Part shown: piece by piece, positions 1 through 11,799 of the stretch | How the letters are laid out: each line of letters starts with the position of its first letter | Numbering within the stretch: the stretch's first letter is position 1 | Source of the DNA: Tricholoma matsutake | Lineage: Eukaryota; Basidiomycota; Agaricomycetes; Agaricales; Tricholomataceae | Direction: 5' to 3' | DNA length: 64,000 nt | NCBI GenBank assembly: GCA_026075535.2 | Contig: AP026540.1 | Location: 13,082,001 to 13,146,000 of the forward strand | Program-made: the position numbers and the translations under genes | The notes under the pieces: model-generated | What the model was told of the DNA's origin: nothing | The model's database searches: none | Seen by the model: the letters and a program-made list of their open reading frames with translations, nothing else

Positions 1-345
1 TTTCCTGTTTTCTCGTTGGTATGAAATTTCATTAGTCAAAAATAAGTGGCAAACGCCGAGCTGACAAAGCGACCAGCGCTCAATTGACGGAAACGGGCGC
101 ACACGGATCGTACTCCAAAGTTTATCACACGTCACGTTGTTCTACAAGACTCGGACGGCGTCAGCTTGAGCGTTAATCTCGAAATGTTTGAAAATTTCTA
201 CCAGAGTTGCTCAGGCTAAGTATGTGTATCTTGAAAATTGACTCAATGAACGGCAAGATTTCATTGTTTGTGCGAATCATAATGCTACCCGGCAGAAGCT
301 ATCAGAAAATAACCAAACGAGGTCCTCGTCCTGTGCAAAGCTTCA
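1..345. other. 3' flank of the first gene, no feature seen
   Basis: No convincing reading frame, repeat or RNA gene is visible. The stretch follows the stop codon of the minus-strand gene at 346-924 and would hold its 3' untranslated region and terminator. It looks like single-copy DNA and lacks the simple-repeat character of most of the window. Confidence 0.4.
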
Positions 346-924
346 TCAGGTCCTTCCCCTTCTCCCTTTCTGAAACCACGTAGAAAGTGGCGTCCAAAAT
401 CGCTTCTTCGGCTCATATTCATCGCGTTGGCGACTGGGCCTGTGAGATTCCAGATTCAGAACTTGAATCCCCTGGGTCGAAGTAACTACGGGTAGCTTGT
501 CGTGTTGGACATGCTCGAGAATTTTCGGCTCATCCCCCCCTTCCTCAACATCCGTTGGCAGCTCATCATCAGCATCATCAACGTCGTGTGGCAGAGGTTC
601 AACACTACGAAGAGCTAGAGGGGCGTTAAATTGACCTACAAGTCAGTTTCGGATGAACAAACCTCTGGATTCAACTGCAGCACTAGCATTCTCTGCATGT
701 GAATTTCCTCAATAGATAGAATTGAAACCAGTGGTTGCGACTTGCGACTTACGACTGGCTTTGTTTAAGGACGAATCGTTGTACGAGCCTGTGGTACTCG
801 TGTTCTCTAGATTATGCGAGTTTACGTGCTGATGGGTGTCGCCAGCGTAAGTGTACATATCATGACCGACATCGTTGTACACCCCTTCGATGCGGACAGT
901 ACCGCCAGCAGTGTAGATCGGCAT
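346..924 (-). CDS. Small hypothetical gene with at least one intron
   Basis: Proposed exons are 924-753 and 635-346, giving about 153 residues. Exon 1 starts at ATG 924-922 and ends in AGTC|GTAAGT, a near-consensus donor. The acceptor TTGTAG lies at 636-641, with CTGAC just upstream as a possible branch point. The phases match: one base from exon 1 completes a CGT codon with GT from exon 2. The stop is TGA at 348-346. The N-terminus is polar, rich in G, T, N, H and Y (starts MPIYTAGGTVRIEG). The C-terminal half has an acidic patch (DVDDADDELPTDVEE) and a basic tail. I do not recognise the family; Asn/Gly-rich hypothetical proteins with similar starts are common in mushroom genomes. The 117-nt intron is long for a basidiomycete and may hide a small exon (an AG acceptor lies near 693). 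The neighbouring gypsy element is inserted about 190 bp upstream of the start. Confidence 0.5.
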
Positions 925-984
925 ATTCAGTTATCGAGGTGATGATGGACCAGAGATACGAGGGTGGGTAAAGCGCTCGGAAGG

Positions 985-998
985 CATATATATATATA
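985..998 (-). promoter_or_regulatory. TATA box of the gene at 346-924
   Basis: An alternating TA run lies about 60-75 bp upstream of the ATG at 924 on the minus strand, a usual distance for a fungal TATA element. Only about 115 bp separate it from the left LTR at 1118, so the gypsy element sits in the upstream regulatory region. Confidence 0.45.
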
Positions 999-1117
999 CC
1001 TTGACGCCTAACGAAGTTCAAGATTCAGTCGTCTATCACCTCATGGCGGACACGAGTGTGACGAACGAAGTTATAGCTTGCCTCATTACTTATGGTAGTT
1101 TTTTACTGGCGTCCCTG

Positions 1118-1390
1118 TGTGACAGACTCAACCCTAACCAACTGTAAAACGGACAGTGTTTCTTATTTATTTCATCACCCCCCTTACCCACCATTTCTTT
1201 GGCTACGGTACTGCCTTCACCTCTGAGCTCCTGTGTTATATTTATCCTATGAACCCCTATTTATCCTACAGTATAAATATTCTACGTACTTGTAGTTTAC
1301 AATTCAGAATTCAGTTTCATTTTATCACGTCCCTCCTGTCCGAATTGAACGTGTGACGAAACCGTAACTACCGGTCACGCTTTCGCCACA
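1118..1390 (+). repeat. 5' LTR of the first gypsy element
   Basis: It matches 8992-9264 over 273 bp with eight differences, all transitions, seven of them at CpG sites. TG...CA ends are present, and a TATA-like CAGTATAAATA near 1270 may be the promoter. I could not identify a tRNA-primed primer-binding site just after the LTR. Confidence 0.93.
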
Positions 1391-1553
1391 TATTTTGACG
1401 AGTACAGAAACTATCTGAAAACCCTCTCTGCTTTTATCCTTACGCTCCGATACTCTGTGGCTGATCACCCCGGACTTCACTGCTTATCGACGAAAGCCCC
1501 TTGTTATTTCCTTTGTCAACAAACTCTTTACAACTTTTTACCAAATCAAGAAA

Positions 1554-2617
1554 ATGTCCTACAAGCTGTGCAGCACGACAAGACGTGTTCAAGGTGAGTC
1601 GATCCGTCCTCCTGCAGACGCTGGTTCATCTGTCAGGGATGCCTCGATGCACCCTTTACCTTCCACCTTAGCAGCCAGATCCTTTGTGGATGTGGTTGTG
1701 GCGAGATCCCCGTCGCCGTTTCTTGACGGTGCTAGGAAATCTTCGGATGACTTAGCCGCACGGGAGGGAGCAAGTGATGCTTCTATAACCCCCAGAGCTG
1801 GCGAGATGCCCTCTGATGATGATGATGAAGGCCGTAGTGCTGTCGCATCACCCCTCTTTGGTAAAGAAGAGGAAGTCGGAGAACTGTGGGTTACAGTTAA
1901 ACCTCGACAGTCCCGTAGTTTAGATTCTTTAAGGAAGAATAAAGTAAAGGTCAAATTCCTCTCCAAACATGCTAAAGCTAAGCAAAGTCGTAATGACTCG
2001 GTATTGGATGAGGCAGAGAAAAGTTTGACTCCAGACCAGCGTGAACGTATCCGGAAACGAAACGCTGCAGTAAGAACCCGTGAAGGAACTGCTTCCTCAC
2101 GTGGAGAAGGTACCTCTGAAATGAAAGGGAAAGGACCAGACCCTCGAAACTGGGGCAATGCTGGCATTGACCCCAACGAATTAGATACTGATAAGCAGAA
2201 ACATCAGTATGAATACTACAACCTGAAAAGGAAACATGACTTGGAGGAAACGAAGTCTGTTGCCTTTAAAGAAAAGAAATACAAGAAAGCACACAATGGT
2301 CCAGTGCCAATGGAAGATTTGGCACCATCTGGGGACGAAAACAGAAAGTCCCAAAAGAGACAGACAGGCTCGCAGAAAGCTAAGTCTAGAAAAGAAAAAG
2401 AGAAAGCTCGCAAGAAGGATTCTAAGTCTAGTGACTGGGGTCCCATGGCCAATCTTGGAGCAGATCGGCTTGCTGGATTAAGCAAGAAATCCAAGTCCAG
2501 TAAAGCTAAGAAGGGTTGAGGCGATGCACTGCGACCTTTGGACCAGGTAGAATCTAAGAGCTATCTTGGTCGAGTCTTGGATGAAGTTCGGGAAGATAGC
2601 CGATCTGTTGATGGTGA
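1554..2617 (+). pseudogene. gag N-terminal part, first gypsy element
   Basis: The reading frame starts at ATG 1554 (AAAATG context, A at -3) and runs to a TGA at 2517-2519, beyond which the same frame stays protein-like to about 2617. The product is hydrophilic. It has acidic and Ser/Pro-rich blocks, then a GPDPRNWGNAGID-type segment followed by a Lys/Glu-rich coiled-coil-like stretch. Segments like this are familiar from Agaricomycete gypsy gag proteins. The tail is very basic (KKSKSSKAKKG). GGT-TGA-GGC at 2517 reads most simply as an old CGA. Between 2618 and about 2640 the frame changes inside a serine-rich run, which indicates a one-base indel or programmed slippage. Confidence 0.75.
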
Positions 2618-3790
2618 TGGGTCTTCACCCTCGTCGTCTTGTCGAGCTCGTCAGATTCCTCTGACTCCAGTTCCAGTCATAGTGATTCCTCGGACTCTAG
2701 TAGTTCGTCGAATCCCAGCAGCTCAGACTCGGGTTCAGACTCTGGTGATGACTCAACAGCATCCTCCGAACAGTCCAGATCCTGTTCGAGAAGTCATAGA
2801 AGTGGGTGCTCGAAAAAGCACTCGAAGCATCATAAATCACATTCTAGTTCCACTAGAATCAAACCACGACCGCCCAAAGAGTATAACGGTCAAGCGGACC
2901 CCCAATTATTCCATCAATTCATGAAAGAAAGCATGGATTATCTGGTAGACGGGCAGGTGCCTTCAAATTGGAGAATACACATTCTGTCATATTATCCGAG
3001 AGGAAAGGCAAAAAATTATTACACACAGAAAGCGGCTCAAAAAGAGCGTAAAATGACGCTAGTAAAATTCTTTAGCAGAATTTTCGATTACTGCTTCCCC
3101 ATAAGTTTTAGCTCAGATCTTTGGGACAAGCTCAACAGCTGTACCCAGGGTAACCGATCCGTTGACAACTATGTCTATGAGCTTGAGGAGTTGCATATGA
3201 TGATAGGTGTGAGTGACAAGCGGCAATGAGTTCTAAACTTATGGAAAGGACTCAACCAAGATATCCGGCAGGCTTTGTGGTGGGAAAAGTTGAACCCTGA
3301 AGTCTTGTCCTGGAAAAGGGTTGTCGAAGCTGCTGAACGCTTCGAAGTGTCCAAAAGAGAAGGAACATCCAAAAGGGGACGGTCTGATGGTGACAATAAT
3401 AATAATTCCCAAAGGTTTTCTTCAGAAAATGGAGGGCACTGCCAAAATAAAATGTGAAACTTCAAACGTGAGAGAAGGCCATTCAACAATGGGAACAGCC
3501 ATGAAAATTTGCCCCCTCAGCAGAAGGGCTTTTGTCCAAGCAATTGGCGAGCTAACCAGTCAAGATTATCGAATACAGCCAATAATAGACCATCTGGGTC
3601 CATTTCTCAAAGTTCTAAGCCTTTGAAACCCCAAATGAGTGAGAAGGAGAGAAATGAGCTGTTAGCCGCCGGGAAGTGCTTCAAATGTAAGGAACTGGGT
3701 CACCTAGCATGCCATTGTCCGCAGGGTGCCTTCATGAAGTCCGACAAATTGGGTAAAGCCCCAGGTTTACCCTCGTATAAAATCGGGATT
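2618..3790 (+). pseudogene. gag capsid and zinc-knuckle part, first gypsy element
   Basis: A Ser/Asp-rich linker precedes a retrotransposon-gag-like capsid segment (about 2870-3330: motifs PKEYNGQADPQLF, LDYL-like helices, WDKLNSCTQGNRSVDNYV, LWKGLNQDIRQALWW). TGA codons at 3227-3229 and 3455-3457 interrupt this frame, and the protein continues unchanged in sense after each. A CCHC zinc knuckle (CFKCKELGHLACHC, spacing C-x2-C-x4-H-x4-C) lies near 3678-3720 and would bind RNA during particle assembly. Both stops fit a CGA-to-TGA change. The frame is shared with everything downstream to 8959. Confidence 0.8.
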
Positions 3791-5205
3791 AACCTAGCTG
3801 AAGTAGATGAGTTGCGAGAGCTAGCAGATACCACAAAAGAGTTGCATGACCTACCATGTGGAGCAGTCTCGTTTGATTTCGACAGGGATCCATATCTTGA
3901 GAATTCTGAGGAATGTTTTCCTATTATGGGTGATGCGCCTGCACTTATAGCTGAGGCGCAGCTCCAACGCGCGCAGCCTTACCCGGGGGATGATCTGAAA
4001 AAACCTGTAATGGAAGATCATCGTTTTGAACTAGTTCGGATACCAGAAAAGGAAAATGTTTACCTTATTAATGACCTGCAACATGATTCCTTTGATGACC
4101 CAGCAGGATACAGCATTGAAATAAATAAAGAACAGTTGCTTGATCCCAAATTCAATTGCCCCGAGTGGTATGTGGATCAACTTGTCCAAAAGCTATTCCC
4201 ACACATACCCCAGTCGGTTGCTCGAAATCATCACCCCAGAATATATGACTACTATATGGGTGACGTCTATCTTGACATGTTAGCACATCGACTGAAACTC
4301 GGAGTGCATATATTCCCTGCTCCAATAAATCAGCCTGATGACGAGCAAGAGGTGTTAAGCTGCTTCCATTTTGAGAGGCGAGAACATACTTGCTTCGTCA
4401 TTGACTATGGCGAGCATATGCTGACTGAGATCAGCATAGACCTTCTGGCTAGACCGCAGTTCAGAATACTGCAGTGGTATAATAAGCGCATTAGTGAGAA
4501 GCGTAAAGCATGGAAAATTGTGCAGCCCACTTACTTCTTGAGTAAAAACAAGCGAGACCACACACCAATTGGGGACGTGCTCGCAGTTTCAGCTGCCGAA
4601 ATACTTGCATTAGCTGAACCGTATCCTGGAGATACTGCCGCTTACAATTGTAACCAAAGACGGTGATTGAAAGAATGCCGTTTCCAGCTGAAGCGGGTCT
4701 CTAAAAGTCATTACATGATTAAGGATTCATTACGATGAACCGAGTCATTTATTTTGACTGAACATCTACGTACACCAGGGTTTACATTGTCGAAGTGGTA
4801 TGCTGAAGAGTGTGAGACCCAAGACGTGTCTCCACCCTCAGTTTTGCATGAAAGGTTCCACTATCTGGTAAATGGAGATACACTAGCAAATGCTGCGGCT
4901 TCATTGCTACAGGAAGGAGGCCCCTACCCGGGGGATGAATATCATTTTGTTATTGAAAAATGGTTCGAGGTCTTACCAGATCCAAAAAGCCGGAAACAAT
5001 ATCTCATTCTGGATTATATGCGAAACCTCGAGACTCGATTACCTAGATACCTCCTTGAGGATAGCGACTTTGATATCTTCAGGTGGTATGACAAGCAATT
5101 GAATAAACCGCATGTGGTAGAGCCACACGAAGAAAACCACTCGCTTCCAGATGAAGATGACTTCTTCTTTGTGCTTGAGGAACCCCTCGAAGATCCGGAA
5201 TGGGC
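3791..5205 (+). pseudogene. Repeated W-Y / PYPGD domain region of gag-pol
   Basis: This stretch between the zinc knuckle and the reverse-transcriptase remnant has four diverged copies of a domain of about 70-100 residues. Each runs roughly F-x(n)-Y-x-I-x-D, then L-L-x-x-P-x-F, and ends in W-Y (PEWY, LQWY, SKWY, FRWY). Three copies are preceded by PYPGD or a close form. Two TGA codons (4664-4666, 4736-4738) interrupt it. The aspartic protease expected here is not visible. Similar PYPGD domains occur, as far as I recall, in mushroom gypsy polyproteins, but I know of no assigned function. Confidence 0.65.
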
Positions 5206-7525
5206 CTATGTTGTAAACCAAGTCTATCACAATGTGTCTGCAGTAATATCCTCACGCTTGACACTTTGTAAGAGGTTGAAGGTCCTTGGCCATGTAATAG
5301 ATGCTGATGGAATCCACATGGATCCTGCTAAAATCAGCAGTGTGTTGGCATGGAAAGTACCCACGAACAGGGACTTACTTCGTGGGTTTCTGGGATCAGT
5401 TGGTTATCTTGCGGATGATCTCGCGAATGTTCAGGTGCCTATGGGAGTGCTGACAGCATTAACGGGTGACACGGTACCGTTTTGCTGGGAGTTTACTCAC
5501 CAACGTGCCTTCGAGCAGATAAAAGAAATAGTTGCAGCGAGCAGAAGTCATTCCCGCGTTCCACTAAATTACAGTGCTGAGGCTGATCCAATCTACATGG
5601 TGACGGATGGTTGTGCCACAGGCATATCCAGGCTGGTCAGCCAAGGAAAGGACTGGCGCGGTGCTAGAGTCACGGCCTTCTACTTGGCAAAGCTAAATTC
5701 TGCCCAGCAGAATTACGCGGTCCACGAAATCGAAATGTTTGCTGGCGTCAAAATGATGCTACGGCATCGAGATATCCTACACTTCAAGTGGATAACTGAT
5801 CATAAAGGATTAATTCACCTTTTAAATCAGAAAGACCTAACTGGATGTCAGGCATGTTGGCTGGACAAGATATCCGAGTTTGATTTTGAAGTTATCTATG
5901 TGCCAGGGGTAGAAAATGTTTTAGCGGATGCACTAAGCCGCATCTACTCAAATGATGCACCTGGGACTGTTCGTTCCGAGGCAGAGTACACCCAACACGA
6001 TGATAGTCGGGTAAATATTGAATTCCATGGAATTTCTGTGCCATTGCTGGCTGGGGTCGAGGCTGTGGCAGAAAGGTGGTCTTGGATGCGTAAACTCCCT
6101 AGTCCAGCTGAGATGGGTCGTCCAGAAACTGGGGCAGAATTCGCGCGACGTGTAAAAGACCATTTCGTCCTCTTGGGTCCACGAGTACAAAAGGAGGGCG
6201 AAGGTAGCACACCTAAACCACAACAACATGATGAGCATAGTGCAGAGAGTGAGCACACACATGCCCAGAAACCTTCAAGTGAAGATACAACTCATAAACC
6301 ACATCAACGCAATGAGAATGGTGTAGAGAGTGGAGGCGACGTAACAGATACACAAAGTCCCTCAAACTCCACGTTAGGTGCTCAGATATCTTTGTCCACG
6401 CAAAATGCCGCTTCTGATCAAAGGGTGCCCACCCTGACCACACATAACCAAATAAACTTTCTGGGTGATGAGTTCGCTGAATTTGACACCTCAATCCCAG
6501 AAATCTCACTTATTAAGGCAGTGTCTGGAGGGCGGGATGGCATAGACTTGCTAGAAGCAATAAAAAATAAATATATTGAAGATCCATTCTTTAAGAATGT
6601 GGCAGAACACCCAAGAGAGTTCAAAAACTTTGAAGTAACTAAGGACGGGCTAGTGTACTTGAAAACTCAGGGACACAAACTTGTGTGTATACCGAAAGTG
6701 ACAGTCAACAGACGGAATGTCTGGGAAATTGTAATATCAGAAGCACACTCCTTACTAGCTCACTTAGGCACCCACAAAACCGTTGATTATCTTTGGGACC
6801 ACATGTGGTGGAAAGAAATGGTAAATGATATGAGAATCTATTGCGAAACTTGCCAAACCTGTAAGTGGAGCAAGCCGGCCAATCAAAAACCATATGGCTT
6901 ACTGAATCCACTTCCAATCCCGGCGCAACCCTGGGAATCAATTGGAGTCAACTTTATCGGTCCTTTGCCCGAGTCTAAAAATAGAGATGGAACATTTGAT
7001 TCAATTACTGTTGTAATTGACTTATTGACTGCAATGGTACATCTTATACCAAGTAGAACAGATTATGTTGCTCAGCAAATTGCTGAACTCATGTTTGAAC
7101 ATATATATAAGCTACATGGTTTACCCAAACACATTATAAGTGATAGAGATGTGCTGTTTACTAGTGAATTCTGGCAGCACCTACACAAATTAATCAGCAC
7201 TAAGTTAAAAATGTCGAGCGCCTATCACCCGCAGACGGATGGCTCCACTGAGCGTGCGAACAGGACAGTAATGCAAATGTTGCGCCAATGTATCGGTCTG
7301 GATCAGAGGGACTGGGTCGCAAAATTACCTGCAGTGGAATTTGCCATCAATTCCGCCCAATCTGAAAGTACGGGATTTGTGCCTTTCTTCCTAAATGCTG
7401 GACGCATGCCGAGAACAATGATATGGGAATATTCGGGCCCTAATGAGTATCCTGGTGTCCAGAATTTTGCCCTGCAATGCAAACTGGCTTTGATACAGGT
7501 GCACGACAGCATATTAGCTGCATGA
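5206..7525 (+). pseudogene. pol: RT remnant, RNase H and integrase
   Basis: Coding sense resumes at the thumb and connection of the reverse transcriptase (KRLKVLGHVIDADGI, NRDLLRGFLGSVGYLADD). The palm with its Y/F-x-DD site is absent, so an internal deletion joins the W-Y domains to the RT end near 5200-5260. RNase H keeps its acidic residues (VTDGC, HEIEM, TDHKGL, ADALSR). Integrase follows, with an HHCC finger (the last pair in CETCQTC) and a catalytic core. The first catalytic Asp is Asn (GVNFIGPLP), while the second Asp (ISDRD) and the Glu (HPQTDGSTERANR) are kept. The Asn codon AAC follows GTC, so the change fits G-to-A at a CpG. The frame stops at TGA 7523-7525 inside the usual ...AA-R-VKQTRDANK segment. 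Confidence 0.85.
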
Positions 7526-8959
7526 GTAAAACAGACCCGTGATGCCAACAAATGGCGCCGTATGAGCCCCTTTGTAACTGGAGATTTGTGTTATATTTCA
7601 ACTAGGAATATCTCTTTCCCAAAAGGGTATGCATGCAAGCTTGTACCTAAATACATTGGTCCCTACAAAATTCTAGAGGACTTTGGCAATTATTCCTATA
7701 GGATTGAGCTACCTACTCACCTAAAGCAAAGAGGTGTTCATGATGTATACCATGCATCCTTGTTAAGAATCCATGTGCCGAATGATGATCGGTTATTTCT
7801 GGGGCGCTTAGATACCCAATTAGGAAACCAGGATACCCCTGACGGAGAATGGGCCATTGAGCGCATTGAAGAGCATGTTGGTGCTAGGACTGATGCCATC
7901 TTCAAAATGAGGTGGAAGTCTGGAGACATCACCTGGATGCCATATTATCAAATTGAGCATCTTGATGCACTTAGGGCATACTTTGAGTTATTGGGAATTG
8001 AAAAAATCCATGAGCTACCAAGGAGCATCCCGTCTCTACCAGGGGCTACTATGGGTGCTAATGGACCAGATAAAACAAATGTTCCCCCTCCTACACTTCA
8101 ATCCACTGACCCCAGACTTGCTTCGACATCCTCCCTCATGTCTCTCATCATTGACCGTTCTGCCATGTCCCATCTCAACCTCCAACATTCACCTGATGGG
8201 ATCTTCACCCTCACTAATCCCGATGACACCAACCATCTGATTACCGCTACTGATAGCGATGTACGCAGCTTCATCGACTATGATTGGAAAATCTGCAACA
8301 GGAACGTTACCACTGCCGAGCCTGCAGGGTATGAAATATTTGCCCGATTCTTCAACAGTCCAGCCGGTAGCTGCCAAATACAGTTTAGTACAATCAATCA
8401 GAAAACTATGGAATGTGTGGCAACAGGAATAGCACCCACTTACAAATCTTTCCAAATCGGGAAACAAAGTACTCAGCGCTCGGCACACATGTCGACAGGT
8501 GGGTGGATCCCACGGAACACCCCTCCCGATTCCACCGATGCTACTAGCTACATGCCTTCCATCGAGTTCCACTCCGATGGCAGAACCACATACTCTAGCC
8601 ATGAACAGGCTACCATCACTCATTTGTCGTTGCATGCAGCCACCCAGTTTCTTAAAGGGAAAGATGCAGCCATAGCTCGACATGTGAAACAGGGCTCGCC
8701 ATATCCTCCTGAGGTCTCTCAGATTCGCCCCAGTGACAAACGACAACAGGCACGTGCTGTGAAACGCACTGGTGCTGCTGAAAGCAGTGTGCGCAACGGG
8801 CCTAGCGCGATGGAGATTGACAATGAGCAATTGATTTTGGACACTGAATCCCCAGAGATTCTCGAGGCTATCAAAGCTACGAAGGGTGCTTCCAAGAAAA
8901 AGAAAGAAGCCATGGGTAATCAGAAGTCTTCTGCCCCAGCCACTGCTAGGGCAAACTAA
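7526..8959 (+). pseudogene. pol C-terminus with chromodomain-like module
   Basis: Continuous with pol after the TGA at 7523. It begins with VKQTRDANKWRR and an integrase C-terminal barrel (GDLCYISTRNISFPKG, PYKILEDFGNYSYRIELP, HDVYHASLLRIHVP). A chromodomain-like module follows (EWAIERIEEHVG, FKMRWKSGDITWMPY, about 7850-8000), which in chromoviruses directs integration to modified chromatin. About 300 further residues of polar sequence run to the natural-looking stop TAA 8957-8959. A short purine-rich stretch (CTGGAGGGCG) just before the 3' LTR is the best candidate polypurine tract. Confidence 0.8.
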
Positions 8960-8991
8960 GCGGTTTGCTGCGTCAACCGCTGGAGGGCGTA

Positions 8992-9264
8992 TGTGACAGA
9001 CTCAACCCTAACCAACTGTAAAACAGACAGTGTTTCTTATTTATTTCATCACCCCCCTTACCCACCATTTCTTTGGCTATGGTACTGCCTTCACCCCTGA
9101 GCTCCTGTGTTATATTTATCCTATGAACCCCTATTTATCCTACAGTATAAATATTCTACGTACTTGTAGTTTACAATTCAGAATTCAGTTTCATTTTATC
9201 GCATCCCTCCTGTCCGAATTGAACATGTGACGAAACTGTAACTACCGGTCACGCTTTTGCCACA
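8992..9264 (+). repeat. 3' LTR of the first gypsy element
   Basis: Same length as the 5' LTR. The target duplication CCCTG follows directly at 9265-9269. Confidence 0.93.
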
Positions 9265-9269
9265 CCCTG

Positions 9270-9529
9270 TCTGTTACAGACTTACAGTGATGCTTTCATC
9301 TTCTATTGCATGCAATCTTTGGCCGTAGAGCAATAGGATCGATTTAACAGATCACTGGGGTATGATGGCGCGACTCTAGTCATTTGTCATTACATCGTTT
9401 CGTAAAATGCTGGTTGATTAGGGATGGCTTGGCAGATAACAGTGATGTGTGGCTCAGCCTAAAGCAGTAAGCTGGCCGATGCCGAGCATAGAAAAGCTGA
9501 GCCTTCCTGGGCCATCCATCAGCAAAATC
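9270..9529. other. Intergenic stretch, nothing recognised
   Basis: This is the pre-insertion continuation of the DNA left of the gypsy element. AGCTGAGCC-like words near 9450-9510 recur around 11,210-11,300 and may be outer inverted repeats of the structured repeat between them. No coding sense was seen. Confidence 0.3.
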
Positions 9530-11060
9530 AAGGATCGACTTATTTGGCTTATTTGGCTTAAACCCCAATTAAGGGAATTAAGGGGAATTAAGGAAAATAA
9601 GTTCATTTTTTCCCTTAAAACTGACAACCGTTAAGCAGATATAATCAACCAAGCAGTATAAGCAACATGTAAGCAAATTAAGGCCGTAAGGAGCGTGTAA
9701 TCCCTTAAGGCCTTAAGGACTTTTTCGAATTTTCTTCCAAGTCCCTCTCGGCATTTCCCAAAAATGGAAATTCAAACTCAGCATCACCAACATCACACAT
9801 TGTTTGTGTTCAATCCACCGCTTCCGCTCCACACCTCTACACCACCATATCCATGCCAGCCAGAGCCACTAGTGACTGCAAGCAAGATTCACATTCTATG
9901 TATGTTGTAACAATGAGACAGCGCCAAGACACCCATGCCTAGGACAACGACCCAGGACGGGACCAGGAGAACCCACCGCTGCGAGCCCCTGCTCGCAGGG
10001 TGGATGGAGGGACAAATGACAAAGATGAAGATGAACCACGAGGGGGAGAGGATGATGACGATGAACAACGAACCACTACCACAGCACCTCTAACCACTGT
10101 GGTGAACAACTGCTCATGGGGTACAAACAGGGAGCAATGAGACAGGACGACAATGCCAGGGGACCGGGATGGAGAGGGGTACGAACGACGCATGCAGCAA
10201 GGAGGAAGAGAACAGTGATGGGGCCAAAAAAAAAATCAAAAGGCGAGTTTTTTTTCTTTCCCCTTTTCTAATTTCATTTCCTTGTGGCTAACAACAAAAA
10301 TTTTAGGTAGTGATTTTACTATTGACAACGACAACGGGTGCCCCCCAATCGACCCCCACTACTGCTACAAGCCCCTGTTTGTGGGGTGGTTAGGTGGTAG
10401 CACGACCATATGCCCACAAGGAAGGCCACAAGGATGATGGGGTGACATGACAGCAGCACCTGCTGTAGCAGGTACCACAATGCAAGGAACACTGCCACCC
10501 CTCACCCCCCATCATCTCCCTCACAGCGAGATGGGGTTTTTCACTTTGTAGCATTGAGATGGCATGATGCCCAACCAGGACACCATAATGACAAACAGCG
10601 TGCCACCAGCCACCAGCCTCGCGAGCAACCACTCGGGTGGATCGCGGGTGGAATGATGACGATGACAAGGCCGCCATGATGATGGGGGGAGCAGCAATGA
10701 TTGGGGGTGAAGGGGAACATTTAGGACAGTGAAAAGGGGTGTCGAGTGGGGGTTGGGTAAACACATGGGAATGACGGGAGCAGGGATGAAACCATAGTCA
10801 GCGATGTGCTTATATATATATATTATTCTTATTTTTTTGCTTAAACTGCTGCTTAAGTTTCCTTATTGACATGACTAGGCAGCCCCCTAAGAGCCCAAAA
10901 GCGGTTTAAGAAGTGATATAAGCGTGAATAAGGGGAATTTTGCTTAATTCAGGAAACGAGCCTACTTATTCTAAGCAGAATTTCCTTAACAGCCATTTGC
11001 TTTCAAGTCTTCCTTAATTTCCACTTTAAGTGCAATAAGGAGACATTAAGCATAATAAGT
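9530..11060 (+). repeat. Structured intron-bearing repeat, copy D (TTAAGG ends)
   Basis: Both ends (9530-9720 and 10,830-11,060) carry clustered TTAAGG/CCTTAA words in opposite orientation, like subterminal repeats of a DNA transposon. The middle has at least four GAGC-type hairpins (near 9981, 10101, 10374, 10617). It also has an intron-like segment ending CTAACAACAAAAATTTTAG at about 10,309, whose following exon (GTAGTGATTTTACTATTGAC) matches 19,994 onward in copy E. No protein-coding sense beyond low-complexity frames. Confidence 0.55.
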
Positions 11061-11564
11061 TAGTGTTGGATTTTCCTGATGTCGAGGCGGCTTTGGTCTG
11101 TACCTCTGCATGTGGTAGGGTAACGAGCCCTACTTGTCAACCCCACCCTTTCCCTATTTCCTCTCCAGCCTCGACATCTAGCCTCAATTAGTGTTGCCAA
11201 CGGCATCTGTGAGCCATCAAGCTGAGCTGTGCCAGTAAATTGGCTCAGGGCTATACCCAGCCCAGCTTTCACATTGGGCAACTCTGAGCGGCTAAGCCAT
11301 TCTAAAATGGCAGGCTGTGATGGCTGTGTGGTGCATGTGTTCCTATCGCATCTAGAGATTGGCACGGGTAACCCCCAGATGTTTTTTTGCTACCCATACC
11401 CATACCTGTTGAAACCATTACCCTTAGTCAAGGGTATGGGTTTTTGGTGGTTGTGGGTAGGGGTACCTGGGGGTTGCAAGGGTACACATACCCTTGTGGG
11501 TAATGCACACAGGTATGCCATACTTTGTTTGTCCATCACTGTTCCTTGAGCACCCCCTATCCAC
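11061..11564. other. Repeat-rich intergenic stretch
   Basis: It holds inverted clusters of ACCCATACC/GGTATGGGT words near 11,360-11,520. They resemble the subterminal clusters at 11,925-12,020, 24,520-24,600 and 27,780-27,905. No gene seen. Confidence 0.35.
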
Positions 11565-11790
11565 TAGTGTTTGAACTTTGGTCCAGTTTGGTCCAGTTTT
11601 TTTTTCCATTTTAGAGTGCAACTGCAACTGCAACCAGTTCTATTACATTGACAAACTAAGTAAAACTGGACTGGACTGCACAAAACCAGTTCAGTGCAGT
11701 TTAGTCATGTCAAAAAACCAGTTGTAGCTGGTTCGACTACAACCAGTCACCATCAGACTTAGGTTGGTTGAAACTGACCCAAGCAACTAA
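11565..11790 (+). repeat. Isolated hAT-type end (TAGTGTTTGA...)
   Basis: It begins TAGTGTTTGAACTTTGGTCC and continues with the ACTGG/CCAGT-rich subterminal sequence seen in the complete hAT-type elements at 26,705, 28,671 and 60,237. I found no partner end with a matching 8-bp duplication, so it is probably a truncated or rearranged copy. Confidence 0.5.
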
Positions 11791-11799
11791 TCTCGAAGA

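Larger units (their letters stand above)
1118..9264 (+). mobile_element. Ty3/gypsy (chromovirus-type) LTR retrotransposon, decayed
   Basis: The element is bounded by two 273-bp LTRs that begin TGTGACAG and end GCCACA. It is flanked by an exact 5-bp target duplication CCCTG (1113-1117 and 9265-9269). Internal order is gag, a repeated hydrophilic domain, a reverse-transcriptase remnant, RNase H, integrase and chromodomain, all forward. The coding frame is broken by six in-frame TGA codons and one frame change. The protease and the reverse-transcriptase palm appear deleted, so the copy cannot move on its own. Confidence 0.95.

Noticed and set aside
1156..1356. A 66-codon frame repeated at 9,030-9,230
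   Set aside because: It is the two LTRs read in one frame; no start context or motif, and LTRs are non-coding here.
5944..6262. Antisense frames of about 104 codons within pol
   Set aside because: Shadows of the pol coding strand, whose RNase H and integrase motifs fix the true frame.
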